Source: Idiomarina abyssalis (GTDB taxonomy: Bacteria > Pseudomonadota > Gammaproteobacteria > Enterobacterales > Alteromonadaceae). From it: 64,000 bases of DNA. The notes under the pieces were generated by a model, which did no database searches, was not told the origin of the DNA, and saw only the letters and a program-made list of their open reading frames with translations. The stretch is taken from NCBI RefSeq assembly GCF_900116625.1, contig NZ_FPBE01000001.1:248001-312000 (forward strand). Direction: 5' to 3'. Shown one piece after another: positions 54,259-63,881 of the stretch; the stretch's first letter is position 1, and each line of letters opens with the position of its first letter. Position numbers and translations under genes: made by a program.

Positions 54259-55641
54259 ATGAATAAAACACTAAAAATAACTTTAGCTAGTGGGTTATTG
54301 GCCACAGCGGTGACACAGGCAGAGGAAACAGACACGACATTAAGTGCCTATGCTGCCGGGTATACCGCAGGCTTTACTTGCAGTGCGATCTTTAATGGCG
54401 ATAAGTCTATGGAGCAAATTCGAGAGCATGAGTTAAGTGGCATTTATTCGTTAATTGCTGATCGCGTGGCACAAATGGAGCCCAGAGTTGATAAACAAAA
54501 CCACTGGGTACGAGTGCCGTATGATAACGGTAACCGCGAGCGGATATCTGTCTGGCGACCGAAGCTCGGTTGTGTCGATTTGCCGGTTGGCGCAAGTGTT
54601 GATGACGTAAAATTTGTTGCTGATCCTTTCAGTGGTCATAAGAAGGCCGGAAAAGACAACGGCCAGCCCTGGAAGCAAAAGGCTGAGGTTAATTCAGTCA
54701 GTAGTAATGCTCAATTAGAGTCAGTTCTGCAACAGGCATTTACCAAAAAGTACGGCTCTGGGGCTCGCACTTCTGCTGTTTTAATTGCGACGCCTGATGA
54801 AATTATTGCAGAACGTTATATCGAGGGTTTTACACCTGAAACCGCGCAGCGCACCTGGTCAGTTGCAAAAAGTATTGGTGCCAGTGTTATCGGAGCGGCA
54901 GTTCAGCAAGACAAGATAAAGCCAGATGAAGCTGCCGGTATTTCAAATTGGTCGCACCCGCTTGATCCCCGCCGGCATATTACACTGGAAAACTTATTGC
55001 ATATGGCGTCCGGTCTGGACAGCAATAAAGCGGGCAACCGCACCGACCGCGTTTATATGGGGGGAGGGTTAGTCAGTGATACTGCCACTGAAACGGCACT
55101 TGAAGTGGCTCCGGGCAGTCGCTGGAAGTACGCGAATAATGACACTATGTTGGCTTTAAGAGCCCTGCATGAGCGCTTTGACAGCACAGAAGAGTATCTG
55201 AAGTTTCCGTATAAGGCACTGCTGGAAAAAGTAGGAATGAATCATACCTTTGCCGAAACCGACTGGCGTGGCGATTTTATTTTATCGTCGCAGGTGTGGA
55301 CCACGTCTCGTGATTTAGCTCGTCTGGGTGTTTTGCATTTGCAACAGGGTCAATGGCAGGGCGAGCAAATTTTACCCGAAGGCTGGCTTGAATATATCAG
55401 TATGCCGGCACCGGCTCAGCCGCCGGAGAACTCTCCTGGATACGGAGCGCAATGGTGGCTTTATAACGAACGTTTCCCTGAATTACCCGATGACACTATT
55501 GCGGCGCGAGGAAACCGGGGGCAATTTTTGGTGGTTATTCCGTCAGAGAATTTAGTGGTTGTTCGTCGTGGTTATGATATTGCCGGAGAGCCAGGGTTTA
55601 ACGAGCATGACTTTGTACGAGATGTACTGAAAGCACTATAA
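54259..55641 (+). CDS. Serine hydrolase, beta-lactamase class C/EstB-like
   Basis: 460 residues from the ATG at 54259, with a signal peptide (ATAVTQA). N-terminal extension of unknown function (about 20-165), then a penicillin-binding-protein/beta-lactamase fold: SVAK (nucleophile Ser, Lys), YANND (YxN) and RGNRGQ (a likely third motif). Periplasmic esterase or amidase of unknown substrate. Confidence 0.8.
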   Translation: MNKTLKITLASGLLATAVTQAEETDTTLSAYAAGYTAGFTCSAIFNGDKSMEQIREHELSGIYSLIADRVAQMEPRVDKQNHWVRVPYDNGNRERISVWRPKLGCVDLPVGASVDDVKFVADPFSGHKKAGKDNGQPWKQKAEVNSVSSNAQLESVLQQAFTKKYGSGARTSAVLIATPDEIIAERYIEGFTPETAQRTWSVAKSIGASVIGAAVQQDKIKPDEAAGISNWSHPLDPRRHITLENLLHMASGLDSNKAGNRTDRVYMGGGLVSDTATETALEVAPGSRWKYANNDTMLALRALHERFDSTEEYLKFPYKALLEKVGMNHTFAETDWRGDFILSSQVWTTSRDLARLGVLHLQQGQWQGEQILPEGWLEYISMPAPAQPPENSPGYGAQWWLYNERFPELPDDTIAARGNRGQFLVVIPSENLVVVRRGYDIAGEPGFNEHDFVRDVLKAL

Positions 55642-55651
55642 AAACTCCTTC

Positions 55652-55685
55652 GGGGGAAGCTGAATAATGATAGACTGCTTCCCCC
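55652..55685. repeat. GGGGGAAGC/GCTTCCCCC inverted repeat
   Basis: A 9-bp perfect inverted repeat with a 16-nt loop, 10 bp after the serine hydrolase stop and 25 bp before the next ATG. It could be a terminator lacking a T-run, or a leader hairpin. Confidence 0.4.
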
Positions 55686-55710
55686 AGCCTGACGGACAGA
55701 GAGCTTACTT

Positions 55711-55953
55711 ATGAGCGAAGAACAGCAAGTCATTCAAAGCGAACACACACAAAATTACAGCGTTGACGGTAAAACCGTAGAAATTGATATTTACCGCACT
55801 GAAGACAGTGGCTGGATTTTGGAGATTGTCGATGAGAATAACAACTCGACGCTTTGGGAAGATGAATTTGAAAAGGATAATGATGCCTTGGTAGAAGCGT
55901 TGGACGCTCTAAAAGAGGAAGGTATTGATAACTTCATAGAACCCGCAAAGTAA
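55711..55953 (+). CDS. Conserved small acidic protein
   Basis: 80 residues, strongly acidic (EEQQ, DSGWILEIVDENNNS, WEDEFEKDNDALVEAL). Cytosolic, small alpha/beta fold. No family recognised. ATG followed 1 bp after its stop by arfB, so it is co-transcribed with it. Confidence 0.65.
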   Translation: MSEEQQVIQSEHTQNYSVDGKTVEIDIYRTEDSGWILEIVDENNNSTLWEDEFEKDNDALVEALDALKEEGIDNFIEPAK

Positions 55954-55954
55954 A

Positions 55955-56365
55955 ATGATCAGAGTTTCACAGCGCATTGAATTTGCAGAGCACGAAATAG
56001 AGTGGCAGTTCATCCGCTCTAGCGGTGCGGGAGGCCAGAACGTCAATAAAGTCGCTACTGCGGCTCAACTCATTTTTGATATTCAGGCCTCTTCGTTACC
56101 GGACTTCTACAAGCAGCGCTTGCTAAAAAAGTCAGACCATCGCATTACCCAAAGTGGCAAGGTCATAATTAAGTGTCAGGAGACACGGAGCCAGGCGCGT
56201 AACCGAGAGCTGGCGCTGGAGCAGTTGATTGAATTAATTCGCAGCGTTGCACAGGTTCAAAAGAAGCGTATTCCCACAAAGCCCAGTCGCTCTGCCAAAG
56301 AAAGGCGGCTGACGAGTAAAAAGCAGCAAGGTTATAAAAAAGCGCTTCGGAAAAAAGAATTTTAA
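55955..56365 (+). CDS. arfB: Alternative ribosome-rescue factor ArfB (YaeJ)
   Basis: 136 residues. GGQ motif in RSSGAGGQNVNKVAT (about residues 21-35) and a basic C-terminal tail (KAKERRL.., KKQQGYKKALRKKEF) that enters the mRNA channel. Releases peptides from stalled ribosomes without codon recognition. Size is normal for YaeJ. Confidence 0.95.
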   Translation: MIRVSQRIEFAEHEIEWQFIRSSGAGGQNVNKVATAAQLIFDIQASSLPDFYKQRLLKKSDHRITQSGKVIIKCQETRSQARNRELALEQLIELIRSVAQVQKKRIPTKPSRSAKERRLTSKKQQGYKKALRKKEF

Positions 56366-56556
56366 TTTCCAAACTTTTGCAACGAACCTGAGCAATTTAT
56401 TCGGGCACACTCAAGTATGAGCTGCTTGAGTTCGCATTGACTGCAGTAATCGCAGCAGCGGATGTCGCTGGCGACTAATTTTTTTTCCAGTAATAATTTC
56501 TTAAGTTGTTCTTTACTCACTGAAACTTGTAAGCGATTAGGTTTGTTCCTGTGCAT
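56362..56556 (-). CDS. Small Cys-rich protein B
   Basis: 64 residues from the ATG at 56556 (GAGGAG before it). The N-terminal part is basic. The C-terminal half has CCDYCSQCELKQLILECARINC, with C-x2-C-x8-C-x4-C. Same pattern as its upstream neighbour. Cytosolic. Zinc, iron-sulfur or copper binding possible; family not recognised. Stop overlaps arfB by 4 bases. Confidence 0.6.
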   Translation of the reverse strand: MHRNKPNRLQVSVSKEQLKKLLLEKKLVASDIRCCDYCSQCELKQLILECARINCSGSLQKFGN

Positions 56557-56956
56557 AACCGTGCTCCTCAAGTTGCTGTAAACAGTGCCCAAGACAACGA
56601 GAATGCTGACAGCCAGTAATAAGCAATTGATGACAGTAGTGGCAAAGGTCAGCTAATGATTTTGAGTTGGTGTTATTTAACCATTGGGTGAGTTGTTTGG
56701 TACTGTCCTGTTGAAATTCGTATGCTGGCATTTGCTGATGACGCCGAATATAAGTCGCTATTAATAAAATGGAGCTTGTTGTGTAGCTTTGAACTGCGTT
56801 AGCGGCAAGTACTGGCTCGTTAAATACCTGTTTTGCTGACTCGCGTGCCCGTTTAAGGTAAGCAGCCGCAGACTCATAGTCTTTGCTGTTGAGGAGTGAA
56901 CTTGCAGTCTTTAACTGTTCCTGACTATTAAAATAGTCTTTATAGGTGTTTGTCAT
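56537..56956 (-). CDS. Cys-rich helical protein A
   Basis: 139 residues. An N-terminal helical, TPR-like segment (LKTASSLLNSKDYESAAAYL) leads to a Cys/His cluster CHYCHQLLITGCQHSRC (C-x2-C-x7-C-x4-C), then CLGHC. Overlaps the downstream Cys-rich gene by about 20 bases in another frame. Family not recognised. The shared cysteine spacing suggests both belong to one metal-binding or redox system. Confidence 0.6.
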   Translation of the reverse strand: MTNTYKDYFNSQEQLKTASSLLNSKDYESAAAYLKRARESAKQVFNEPVLAANAVQSYTTSSILLIATYIRRHQQMPAYEFQQDSTKQLTQWLNNTNSKSLADLCHYCHQLLITGCQHSRCLGHCLQQLEEHGYAQEQT

Positions 56957-57091
56957 TTTGCATCCTTTGCTCGGCTTTAGTTAAATAAGCTAACGCAAAT
57001 GATAATAGTTCGCAATAAGTTATTTGTAAACGATCGTAATTAAAAAATAATGCGTATAAGTAACTTACAAAACAATAAACCTGGAGCTTCA

Positions 57092-57751
57092 ATGAAAACT
57101 TACAAGCAGCAAGATCTTGCAAACATGGACGATACAGAGAGAGCGCGTTTTGTTAATTGTTTGTCCGGGTTTAAAAGTGCGAATGTGGTAGGCACCCGTG
57201 ACAGGCATCAACAGAATAACTTAGCAATGATAAGCTCCGTGGTGCACTTAGGAAGTAATCCTCCGTTGCTTGGCTTTGTTATGCGCCCTAAATCGGCCAC
57301 CCGCCACACCTGGGAAAATATTGAAGAGAGTGGTGTTTACACCATTAATCAGGTGAGTGAAGAGTTTTTCCAGAAAGCTCACCAGACATCAGCACGGTAC
57401 GACCGGGAAGTTTCAGAGTTTGAAGCCTGTGGTCTTACACCAGAATTTGAAGACGGTTTTCATGCCCCACATGTTGCTGAAAGTGCCTTGCGAATTGGCA
57501 TGCAACTGGTGGAGGTTATCCCTATACAGCATAACGACACGGCATTAATCGTAGGTGAAATTCGGTGGGTCGAAGTTAAGGAAAAGGCGGTGAAAAGTGA
57601 CGGTTATATTGATATTGAATCTTTAGGGACCATGGCCATTTCGGGTCTGGATGGTTATCACAGTACTCAACGGGCGGCGCGTTTATCTTATGCCAAGCCC
57701 GATAAGAAACTAGAAGAACTGGATGTCGAGGGGCGCTCTAAAGACTCATAA
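57092..57751 (+). CDS. Flavin-reductase-like FMN-binding protein
   Basis: 219 residues from the ATG at 57092 (CTGGAG). Split-barrel FMN-binding domain with LAMISSVVHLGSNPPLLGFVMRP (in outline), TWENIEESGVYTINQV and the flavin reductase-like region. NAD(P)H-dependent FMN use is inferred from family. Its 3' end overlaps the MFS gene by 14 bases on the other strand. Confidence 0.78.
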   Translation: MKTYKQQDLANMDDTERARFVNCLSGFKSANVVGTRDRHQQNNLAMISSVVHLGSNPPLLGFVMRPKSATRHTWENIEESGVYTINQVSEEFFQKAHQTSARYDREVSEFEACGLTPEFEDGFHAPHVAESALRIGMQLVEVIPIQHNDTALIVGEIRWVEVKEKAVKSDGYIDIESLGTMAISGLDGYHSTQRAARLSYAKPDKKLEELDVEGRSKDS

Positions 57752-58922
57752 TATCAGGTACTTTACGGCTGTGCTTCTTGGTTATCCAAAACAGCAGTAA
57801 ACCGACAATAGACAGTGCACAGCCGACCCAGCCTGTGCCTTGCCAACTGAGAGGGGAAATAATGGCCAGCCCGCCCAGCCAGGCCCCTAAGGCATTTGCG
57901 GCGTTGAAAGCTGAATGGTTCAATGACGCCGCCAGAGTCTGTGCTTCACCTGCAACGTCCATCAAACGTACCTGAAGTGCCGGAACCAGAGCCGCTGCGC
58001 TACCCAGTAATAACACCATTGGCATGACGGTCCAGAGGCTTTGCAATGTTAACGGGAAAATCGCCAGTACAATTGCTGACCACAACAAAGAGCCACCAAT
58101 AGTCAGTTTCAAATTGCGGTCGGCCGCCCAGCCTCCGACTAAGCTACCTGCCAAAGAGCCTATTCCGTATATTAATAAAGCAACAGGGATCCAGTGCGGA
58201 GCAAGACCCGTGGCGTTTATTAGGGTTGGTGCTATATAACTTAATACCGCAAACATACCGCCGAAACCTATGGCGCCTATGGCTAGCGTAAGCCAGACTT
58301 GAAGGTTCTGCAGAGCCTTCATTTCTCCCCTTGCCGAGGTTCTTTTCTCATTAGGGTGTGTTGGCACGACAAATAAAATCATGACCAGAGCTAGAAGTCC
58401 TAAAGCGCCGACTGTATGGTAAACCGTGCGCCAGTCGATAAGTTGCCCAAGCCAGGTTGCTAAGGGGTTACCGACTAAAATTGCTACAGTCAGCCCCATC
58501 ATTACCATGGTGACAGCCATACCTCGTTGATTTTTACGAACCATGTCGGCGGCGACAAGACATGCAATACCAAAATAGGCACCATGAGGTAAACCGGTTA
58601 GGAACCGCAAAACCTGAAGCAGGGGATAGCTTTCTGCTGATGCACTGGCAAAGTTACCGAGTGCGAAAGCAAGCAACAATACCAGTAACATGGGCTTGCG
58701 CGGAAAACGCGCGAATAAAATCGTAATGAGCGGTGCGCCGATAACCACTCCCAGCGCATAAAGACTGATCAAATGGCCGGTTTGTCTGGTGTCAGTGTTG
58801 AAGTCAGCAGCAACGTCAGGTAGCAATCCCATAATGACGAACTCACCAATGCCAATAGCAAAACTGCCAACTGCCATGGCAAAAATGGCCAGTTGAACCT
58901 GTGCTTTAGAGAACTGAGTCAT
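57738..58922 (-). CDS. MFS transporter (AraJ/YdhP-like, DHA1)
   Basis: 394 residues, twelve membrane helices. Typical DHA1 signs: FVIMGLLPDVAADF (motif at helix 1-2), GVVIGAPLITILFARFPRK, HGAYFGIACLVAAD and LVGGWAADRN. Sugar or drug exporter of unknown substrate. Confidence 0.85.
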   Translation of the reverse strand: MTQFSKAQVQLAIFAMAVGSFAIGIGEFVIMGLLPDVAADFNTDTRQTGHLISLYALGVVIGAPLITILFARFPRKPMLLVLLLAFALGNFASASAESYPLLQVLRFLTGLPHGAYFGIACLVAADMVRKNQRGMAVTMVMMGLTVAILVGNPLATWLGQLIDWRTVYHTVGALGLLALVMILFVVPTHPNEKRTSARGEMKALQNLQVWLTLAIGAIGFGGMFAVLSYIAPTLINATGLAPHWIPVALLIYGIGSLAGSLVGGWAADRNLKLTIGGSLLWSAIVLAIFPLTLQSLWTVMPMVLLLGSAAALVPALQVRLMDVAGEAQTLAASLNHSAFNAANALGAWLGGLAIISPLSWQGTGWVGCALSIVGLLLFWITKKHSRKVPDIMSL

Positions 58923-59008
58923 GAATCAGGTTTGCTTCCTGTATTAGTTGAGTCGGTTAGGATTGCGCAGTTTATCGAATGCAGCAGCTATTGCAATCTC
59001 TATGACTT

Positions 59009-59028
59009 TACTGTACAAATAAACAGTA
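59009..59028. promoter_or_regulatory. LexA (SOS) box of yebG
   Basis: TACTGTACAAATAAACAGTA fits the gammaproteobacterial LexA consensus (CTGT-N8-ACAG perfect, outer TA/TA also present). 29 bp before the yebG ATG. Indicates SOS induction. Confidence 0.88.
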
Positions 59029-59056
59029 TATTTACACATCAGCAAAGGACCATACC

Positions 59057-59371
59057 ATGGCTGTAGTAACCCAGTATGTAGTTATTCGCGACGGAGCCGA
59101 GAAAATGACATTCACTTCAAAAGCTGAAGCCGATGCGCACGATAAAATTTTGGACATGGCTGAGGCCCTGAACCCTCTCATTAAAGACAGCGAGCTCTTC
59201 ACCGATGAACAGCAGCTCGAAGATATGGCGCTGTTTTTGGCGAAAGAACGAGAGAATGTTCTCATAGCGTTAGGTGCCAAAAAACCAAAGAAACCAAAAA
59301 CCGAGAAAGTATCTGCGGAAAAAGTTGAGTCATCTAAATCAAACGATAAAGCGTCGTCGAAAGCGGCTTAG
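59057..59371 (+). CDS. yebG: DNA-damage-inducible protein YebG
   Basis: 104 residues. Family start AVVTQYVVIRDGAEKMTF and LIKDSELFTDEQQLEDMALFLA, followed by a Lys/Ser-rich tail (KPKKPKTEKVS...). SOS-regulated protein of unknown function. LexA box upstream; own promoter. Confidence 0.92.
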   Translation: MAVVTQYVVIRDGAEKMTFTSKAEADAHDKILDMAEALNPLIKDSELFTDEQQLEDMALFLAKERENVLIALGAKKPKKPKTEKVSAEKVESSKSNDKASSKAA

Positions 59372-59437
59372 TGGGCACGATACGAGTTAAATATTTTGAT
59401 ACTATAGTGACCTGGTTTTAATGAATAGGATCGAACT

Positions 59438-60349
59438 ATGACGCAAGAAACGATTTACCATATTGGAACACCGGGTACCCCTTGGGGCGTTGAAGAAAAA
59501 GCGCAATGGCTAGCTGAGCAAAACAAAAAGCGTTCGTACTTTGATGATGTTGTCAGCAAAATAGAGACTTTTAAAGCGAACTTCGACGTAGAGCAATATG
59601 GTGAACTTGCGTACGAAAGCGATACTTATCCTTTGTTTGTGGTCAGAACTAAAAACTGGGATGCGGGCAAACCAACGGTTTTAGTTACTGGCGGTGTGCA
59701 TGGTTATGAAACCAGTGGTGTTCACGGAGCACTGCGGTTTATAGAGACTAAAGCCAATGAGTATCAAACAGACTTTAATGTGGTGGTTGCACCCTGTCTG
59801 AGCCCATGGGGCTATGAAACCATTAACCGTTGGAATCCTGCGGCTATTGATCCTAACCGCTCGTTTGTAGCCGATTCGCCTGCCGGTGAATGTGCAAACA
59901 TTATGAATTACATTGCAGGCTTAGGTGTGGATATTCTGGCCCACATTGATTTGCACGAAACAACCGATACCGATAACAGCGAGTTTCGTCCCGCAAAGGC
60001 GGCAATGGACGGAAAGGTGAACACCAACTGGAATATTCCTGACGGCTTCTATTTAGTTGGAAACTCTGAAAAGCCTTACCCTGATTTTCAAAAGGCGGTA
60101 CTGGATTCGGTAGAAAAAGTTACGCACATTGCCGATGCTGACGAAGAGAATAAGCTAATAGGTGAAGATATTGCCCAGCGTGGTCTTATTTTATTGCCAA
60201 CAGCAAAAATGGGCTTATGTATTAGCTTTAGTAAGGCTGAGTATGCTACTACAACAGAGGTTTATCCGGACAGCCCGAAAGCAACCCCGGAGCAATGTAT
60301 AGAAGCTCAGGTTGCTGCGGTCACCGGAGGCCTGGACTTTTTAAAGTAA
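59438..60349 (+). CDS. M14/AstE-like metallocarboxypeptidase or deacylase
   Basis: 303 residues. Zinc-ligand motif GGVHGYETSG (H-x-x-E, about 86-95), third ligand in HIDLHETTDTD (about 167). Succinylglutamate desuccinylase/aspartoacylase-type fold. Cytosolic, substrate unknown. Convergent with rhlE. Confidence 0.8.
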   Translation: MTQETIYHIGTPGTPWGVEEKAQWLAEQNKKRSYFDDVVSKIETFKANFDVEQYGELAYESDTYPLFVVRTKNWDAGKPTVLVTGGVHGYETSGVHGALRFIETKANEYQTDFNVVVAPCLSPWGYETINRWNPAAIDPNRSFVADSPAGECANIMNYIAGLGVDILAHIDLHETTDTDNSEFRPAKAAMDGKVNTNWNIPDGFYLVGNSEKPYPDFQKAVLDSVEKVTHIADADEENKLIGEDIAQRGLILLPTAKMGLCISFSKAEYATTTEVYPDSPKATPEQCIEAQVAAVTGGLDFLK

Positions 60350-60391
60350 AGCCCAACCCCCGTTACTTGGTCGGTAAACCTGGTTAGTAAA

Positions 60392-61642
60392 TTAACGTCG
60401 TGTGTCTGGCCGCTTTTGGCGAGGTGCACGGCGTGAGTTTTGAGGCCTTCCGGTTCGTGGCTTTTGAATGGGTTCCGGCTTTATATTCGGGTCTGGCTCA
60501 AAGCCTGGAATCAGTTCTTTTGGTATTTCATTTTTAGTCAGCTTTTCTATGTCACGTAGCAATTTATGCTCGTCCACACAGACCAGTGACGCTGCTTCAC
60601 CTTCACTTCCGGCTCGGCCTGTACGGCCAATACGGTGTACGTAATCTTCAGCTACCTGAGGTAGTTCAAAGTTAATCACGTGCGGCAGTTCGTCAATATC
60701 AATACCACGTGCAGCAATATCGGTTGCAACTAATACTCGTAATTTTCCGGCTTTAAATTGCGCTAAGGCTTTGGTTCTTGCGCCCTGGCTTTTATTTCCG
60801 TGAATAGCCATTGCAGGCAGACCATCATCCGTTAACTGTGTTGCCAGTCGGTTAGCCCCGTGCTTAGTTCGTGTAAACACAAGAACCTGTCGCCAGTTAC
60901 GACTTCCTATCAGGTAACTGATGAGCTCTCTTTTACGCTTCTTATCAACAGGGTAAACGCGCTGCTGAATGGTATCTGCTGCCGCATTTTGCCTGGCAAC
61001 TTCAACTAACTTTGGCTGTTGCATAAACTGTTGAGCCAGAGCTTTTATCTCACTTGAAAAGGTTGCAGAAAACAACAGCGTCTGACGTTTTTCCGGAATG
61101 AGTTTCATGACTTTTTTAATGTCATGAATAAAGCCCATGTCCAGCATCCGGTCAGCTTCATCCAGAATCAATACATCAATTTTACTTAAATCTACCGTTC
61201 CCTGACGACTGTGATCCAACAAACGACCTGGCGTGGCGACAAGAATGTCGACACCGCGTCGCAATGCGTTAATTTGTGGGTTAATACCTACACCACCAAA
61301 AATCACTAAAGACTTAAGACCGGTATATTTAGCGTAGGTGTTGAGGTTGTCTTCAACCTGTGCCGCCAACTCTCTGGTTGGTGTCAAAATTAACGCCTTA
61401 ATAACAGGCTTACCGTCGGTTTTCGTTTGTGACAACTTGTGCAACAAAGGAAGTGTAAAACCTGCTGTTTTGCCGGTACCTGTTTGCGCAGCTGCTAACA
61501 AGTCGTGGCCGGCCATGACTGTCGGAATGGCTTGCTGTTGAATTGGAGTGGGGGTGGTATAACCGCATTCAGTAACGGCACGTAGTATATTGTCGCTCAA
61601 TCCCAATGACTGGAATGAGGTTTGGCTTTGTTCTGTGGACAT
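60392..61642 (-). CDS. rhlE: DEAD-box RNA helicase RhlE
   Basis: 416 residues. Q motif TPIQQQAIP, Walker [13 protein letters not shown] box [11 protein letters not shown], and [10 protein letters not shown]. The C-terminus is basic with [21 protein letters not shown]-dependent RNA unwinding in ribosome assembly or RNA decay. GGAG before the ATG. Confidence 0.94.
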   Translation of the reverse strand: MSTEQSQTSFQSLGLSDNILRAVTECGYTTPTPIQQQAIPTVMAGHDLLAAAQTGTGKTAGFTLPLLHKLSQTKTDGKPVIKALILTPTRELAAQVEDNLNTYAKYTGLKSLVIFGGVGINPQINALRRGVDILVATPGRLLDHSRQGTVDLSKIDVLILDEADRMLDMGFIHDIKKVMKLIPEKRQTLLFSATFSSEIKALAQQFMQQPKLVEVARQNAAADTIQQRVYPVDKKRKRELISYLIGSRNWRQVLVFTRTKHGANRLATQLTDDGLPAMAIHGNKSQGARTKALAQFKAGKLRVLVATDIAARGIDIDELPHVINFELPQVAEDYVHRIGRTGRAGSEGEAASLVCVDEHKLLRDIEKLTKNEIPKELIPGFEPDPNIKPEPIQKPRTGRPQNSRRAPRQKRPDTRR

Positions 61643-61827
61643 GAAGCTCCGCGAGTTATAATAGTCGACACCACACTTATGTGGCTTTTTGGCATTGTAT
61701 CACAGACGACAGTAAACCTTTATTTAGAAACAGGCGTATTAAGGTAACTTTTTCTTGCTTTGATGAAAAAGTGAGCGCATTATTCGCGCCGCTTTACCCT
61801 GAGTTTAGGGTGTTTAGAGGAATTTTT

Positions 61828-63315
61828 ATGTTGTACCGCCCCTGGGTCGACTCCGCTAACCGAGTTTTCACTGGTGTTCTACTTGTTCAGTTACTGATCA
61901 CCTTTGTTATTGCTTTTCTTACTGGCGACTGGTTTGTTCCTGTCGTCCTGTCATTGCTTATTGTTTCTTTACCTTTGCTTCTTATTAGAGCCTCAGGCCA
62001 AAGTAAACTGACAAGGCATGTTATAGCCGCCGCGATTCAATTAATTACGGCGGTTCATATCGATCAGACCATGGGTCTGGTTGAAATGCACTTTGAAATT
62101 TTTGTGGTAATGGCATTTCTTATTTATTACCGGGACTGGATGATTGTGGTGACCAGTGTCGGGGTGGTTGCCGTACATCACATTTTATTTTTTGTGCTGC
62201 AGTCCAACGGTGCCGACGTTTATATCTTTGCTGAGGGTTACGTGACCTTAGGTATTCTCGCTATTCATGCAGGCTTTGCTGTAGCTGAGGGGGCTGTACT
62301 TTGTGTTATAGCCAAACAAAGCGATACCGAAGCGGTTAGTGCACAGACATTACGTAACAGCATTGCCGATATCGTTAAGCAGTCGGATAAATTAAATCTG
62401 ATGGTCGATGTCAGCGGTACAACAGATGAAGTTACTGCCTTTAAAAACTTACTGACTCAATTCCGTAAGAATATTCAAAGTACCCGTGGTTTATCAAAGC
62501 GAATTCAGGATGTGTCGGGTGCGTTGTCTAAGGAGAGCGAAGAGCTTATCAAGAGTCGGCAGAACAGCTCGCAAGAGGTTGACAGTATAGCCAGCGCAAT
62601 TGAGGAAATGGCCGTTACGATTAGCAGTATTTCAGAGCAAGCTAATTTAGCCAAAATGTCGGCGGAAGAGTCAATTGACCGCTCGGAGAATGCGGCAAAT
62701 GTCGCTGAAACGGCAGCTGGTTCCATAAGCTCCTTAAAAGCCAATGTTCTTGCCACCAACGACAAGTTGAAAAGCCTGGACAGGCAGTGCCATCAAATAT
62801 CCGATGTTATCGGAGCCATTAACGATATTACCAAGCAAACCAACTTACTGGCTCTGAATGCGGCTATTGAGGCCGCCCGAGCGGGTGAAGAAGGTCGCGG
62901 TTTTGCCGTGGTAGCTGACGAAGTGAGATCATTAGCCACTACTACAGGAAAAAATGCTGAACAAATTAGCCAAATTAGTCAGAATATACTCACTGAAGTA
63001 GCTGAAGCGGTGAGCTCAATGGATGCTTGTGTTCAGCAAATTGATGAAGCGGTAACCTATTCAGAGGAGTCAGGCTCTTCAATGAAAACCGTTGCTCAAC
63101 GTATTAACGATGTGGCTCAAAAGGTGATTTCAGTCGCCGCTGCTACCGAAGAGCAGAGAAACGCTAGTGAAGATATCTCTCGTTCAGCGCAGACAATGAG
63201 AGAGTTGTCTGAAGCAGAAACACAATTGTTGGTGAACGGGCAGGAAAACGCCACATCACTAAAAACAGTTTCGACCCAACTGGACTCAGAAGTGGGGCGC
63301 TTTATTGTTGACTAA
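61828..63315 (+). CDS. Methyl-accepting chemotaxis protein with polytopic sensor
   Basis: 495 residues from the ATG at 61828 (AGAGG upstream). About five to six N-terminal membrane helices (to about residue 180) with polar His/Glu residues ([30 protein letters not shown]), then a coiled-coil MCP signalling domain with the hairpin tip [23 protein letters not shown] (in outline). No periplasmic ligand domain; probably senses within the membrane. Signals through CheA/CheW. Confidence 0.9.
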   Translation: MLYRPWVDSANRVFTGVLLVQLLITFVIAFLTGDWFVPVVLSLLIVSLPLLLIRASGQSKLTRHVIAAAIQLITAVHIDQTMGLVEMHFEIFVVMAFLIYYRDWMIVVTSVGVVAVHHILFFVLQSNGADVYIFAEGYVTLGILAIHAGFAVAEGAVLCVIAKQSDTEAVSAQTLRNSIADIVKQSDKLNLMVDVSGTTDEVTAFKNLLTQFRKNIQSTRGLSKRIQDVSGALSKESEELIKSRQNSSQEVDSIASAIEEMAVTISSISEQANLAKMSAEESIDRSENAANVAETAAGSISSLKANVLATNDKLKSLDRQCHQISDVIGAINDITKQTNLLALNAAIEAARAGEEGRGFAVVADEVRSLATTTGKNAEQISQISQNILTEVAEAVSSMDACVQQIDEAVTYSEESGSSMKTVAQRINDVAQKVISVAAATEEQRNASEDISRSAQTMRELSEAETQLLVNGQENATSLKTVSTQLDSEVGRFIVD

Positions 63316-63856
63316 ACTATCAGGAAAAGCCCGAACTCGTTGGCTAATTGTGACCATTTTTGCCTGGTTTGCATTAGTTCTCTGGGGCTTGAGTTACTTA
63401 CTGGAGCAACGTTTGGTCTGGTTTGATGAAAAGAGTCAATTACTTGAGCTGGGCAATAATGGCGAATTAGCCCAACCTTTGGTTACTGAACTGGTAAAAA
63501 AAGGATTTTCAGTAAGCGGAAGCGTTTTCCATATTAGCTCAGAAAGTTGTAACTGTAATTGGCGCAGTGCCGGACATACCAGTAGCGTAAAGCGGCAAGT
63601 AACGGAGTCAGGTGGCAGAAACTACAACATTGATATAGATCAATTCAGTGAACTAAAAAGGTTCGTTCCTGCAACACCAGCCATTATTATGTTTAATGAG
63701 TCATCAGAATTAATTTACCTTGGGCCTTACGCCGATGGTGCATTTTGTACAGCTGAAAGTAGTTTTGTGGAAGCATTAATTCCTTTAGTTTCAATGGAAG
63801 AGAAGGCTCCCGAATGGATTAATACCGTTGCAAAAGGATGCTATTGCAGCGTTTAA
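63305..63856 (+). CDS. Membrane-anchored Cys-containing protein, DUF6436-like
   Basis: 183 residues, TTG start at 63305 or 63308 overlapping the chemoreceptor stop. One N-terminal helix ([20 protein letters not shown]), then a periplasmic domain with SCNCNW and the end KGCYCSV. Thioredoxin-like DUF6436 proteins show such Cys patterns, but I am not certain. Function unknown. Confidence 0.6.
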   Translation: MLTKLSGKARTRWLIVTIFAWFALVLWGLSYLLEQRLVWFDEKSQLLELGNNGELAQPLVTELVKKGFSVSGSVFHISSESCNCNWRSAGHTSSVKRQVTESGGRNYNIDIDQFSELKRFVPATPAIIMFNESSELIYLGPYADGAFCTAESSFVEALIPLVSMEEKAPEWINTVAKGCYCSV

Positions 63857-63881
63857 ATATGGTCAAAGAGCGGAGCCAGTA

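Noticed and set aside
61748-61771. CTTTTTC/GAAAAAG repeat and a possible sigma-28 promoter before the chemoreceptor
   Set aside because: Stem is only seven A/T-rich pairs and the -10 match to GCCGATAA is poor.
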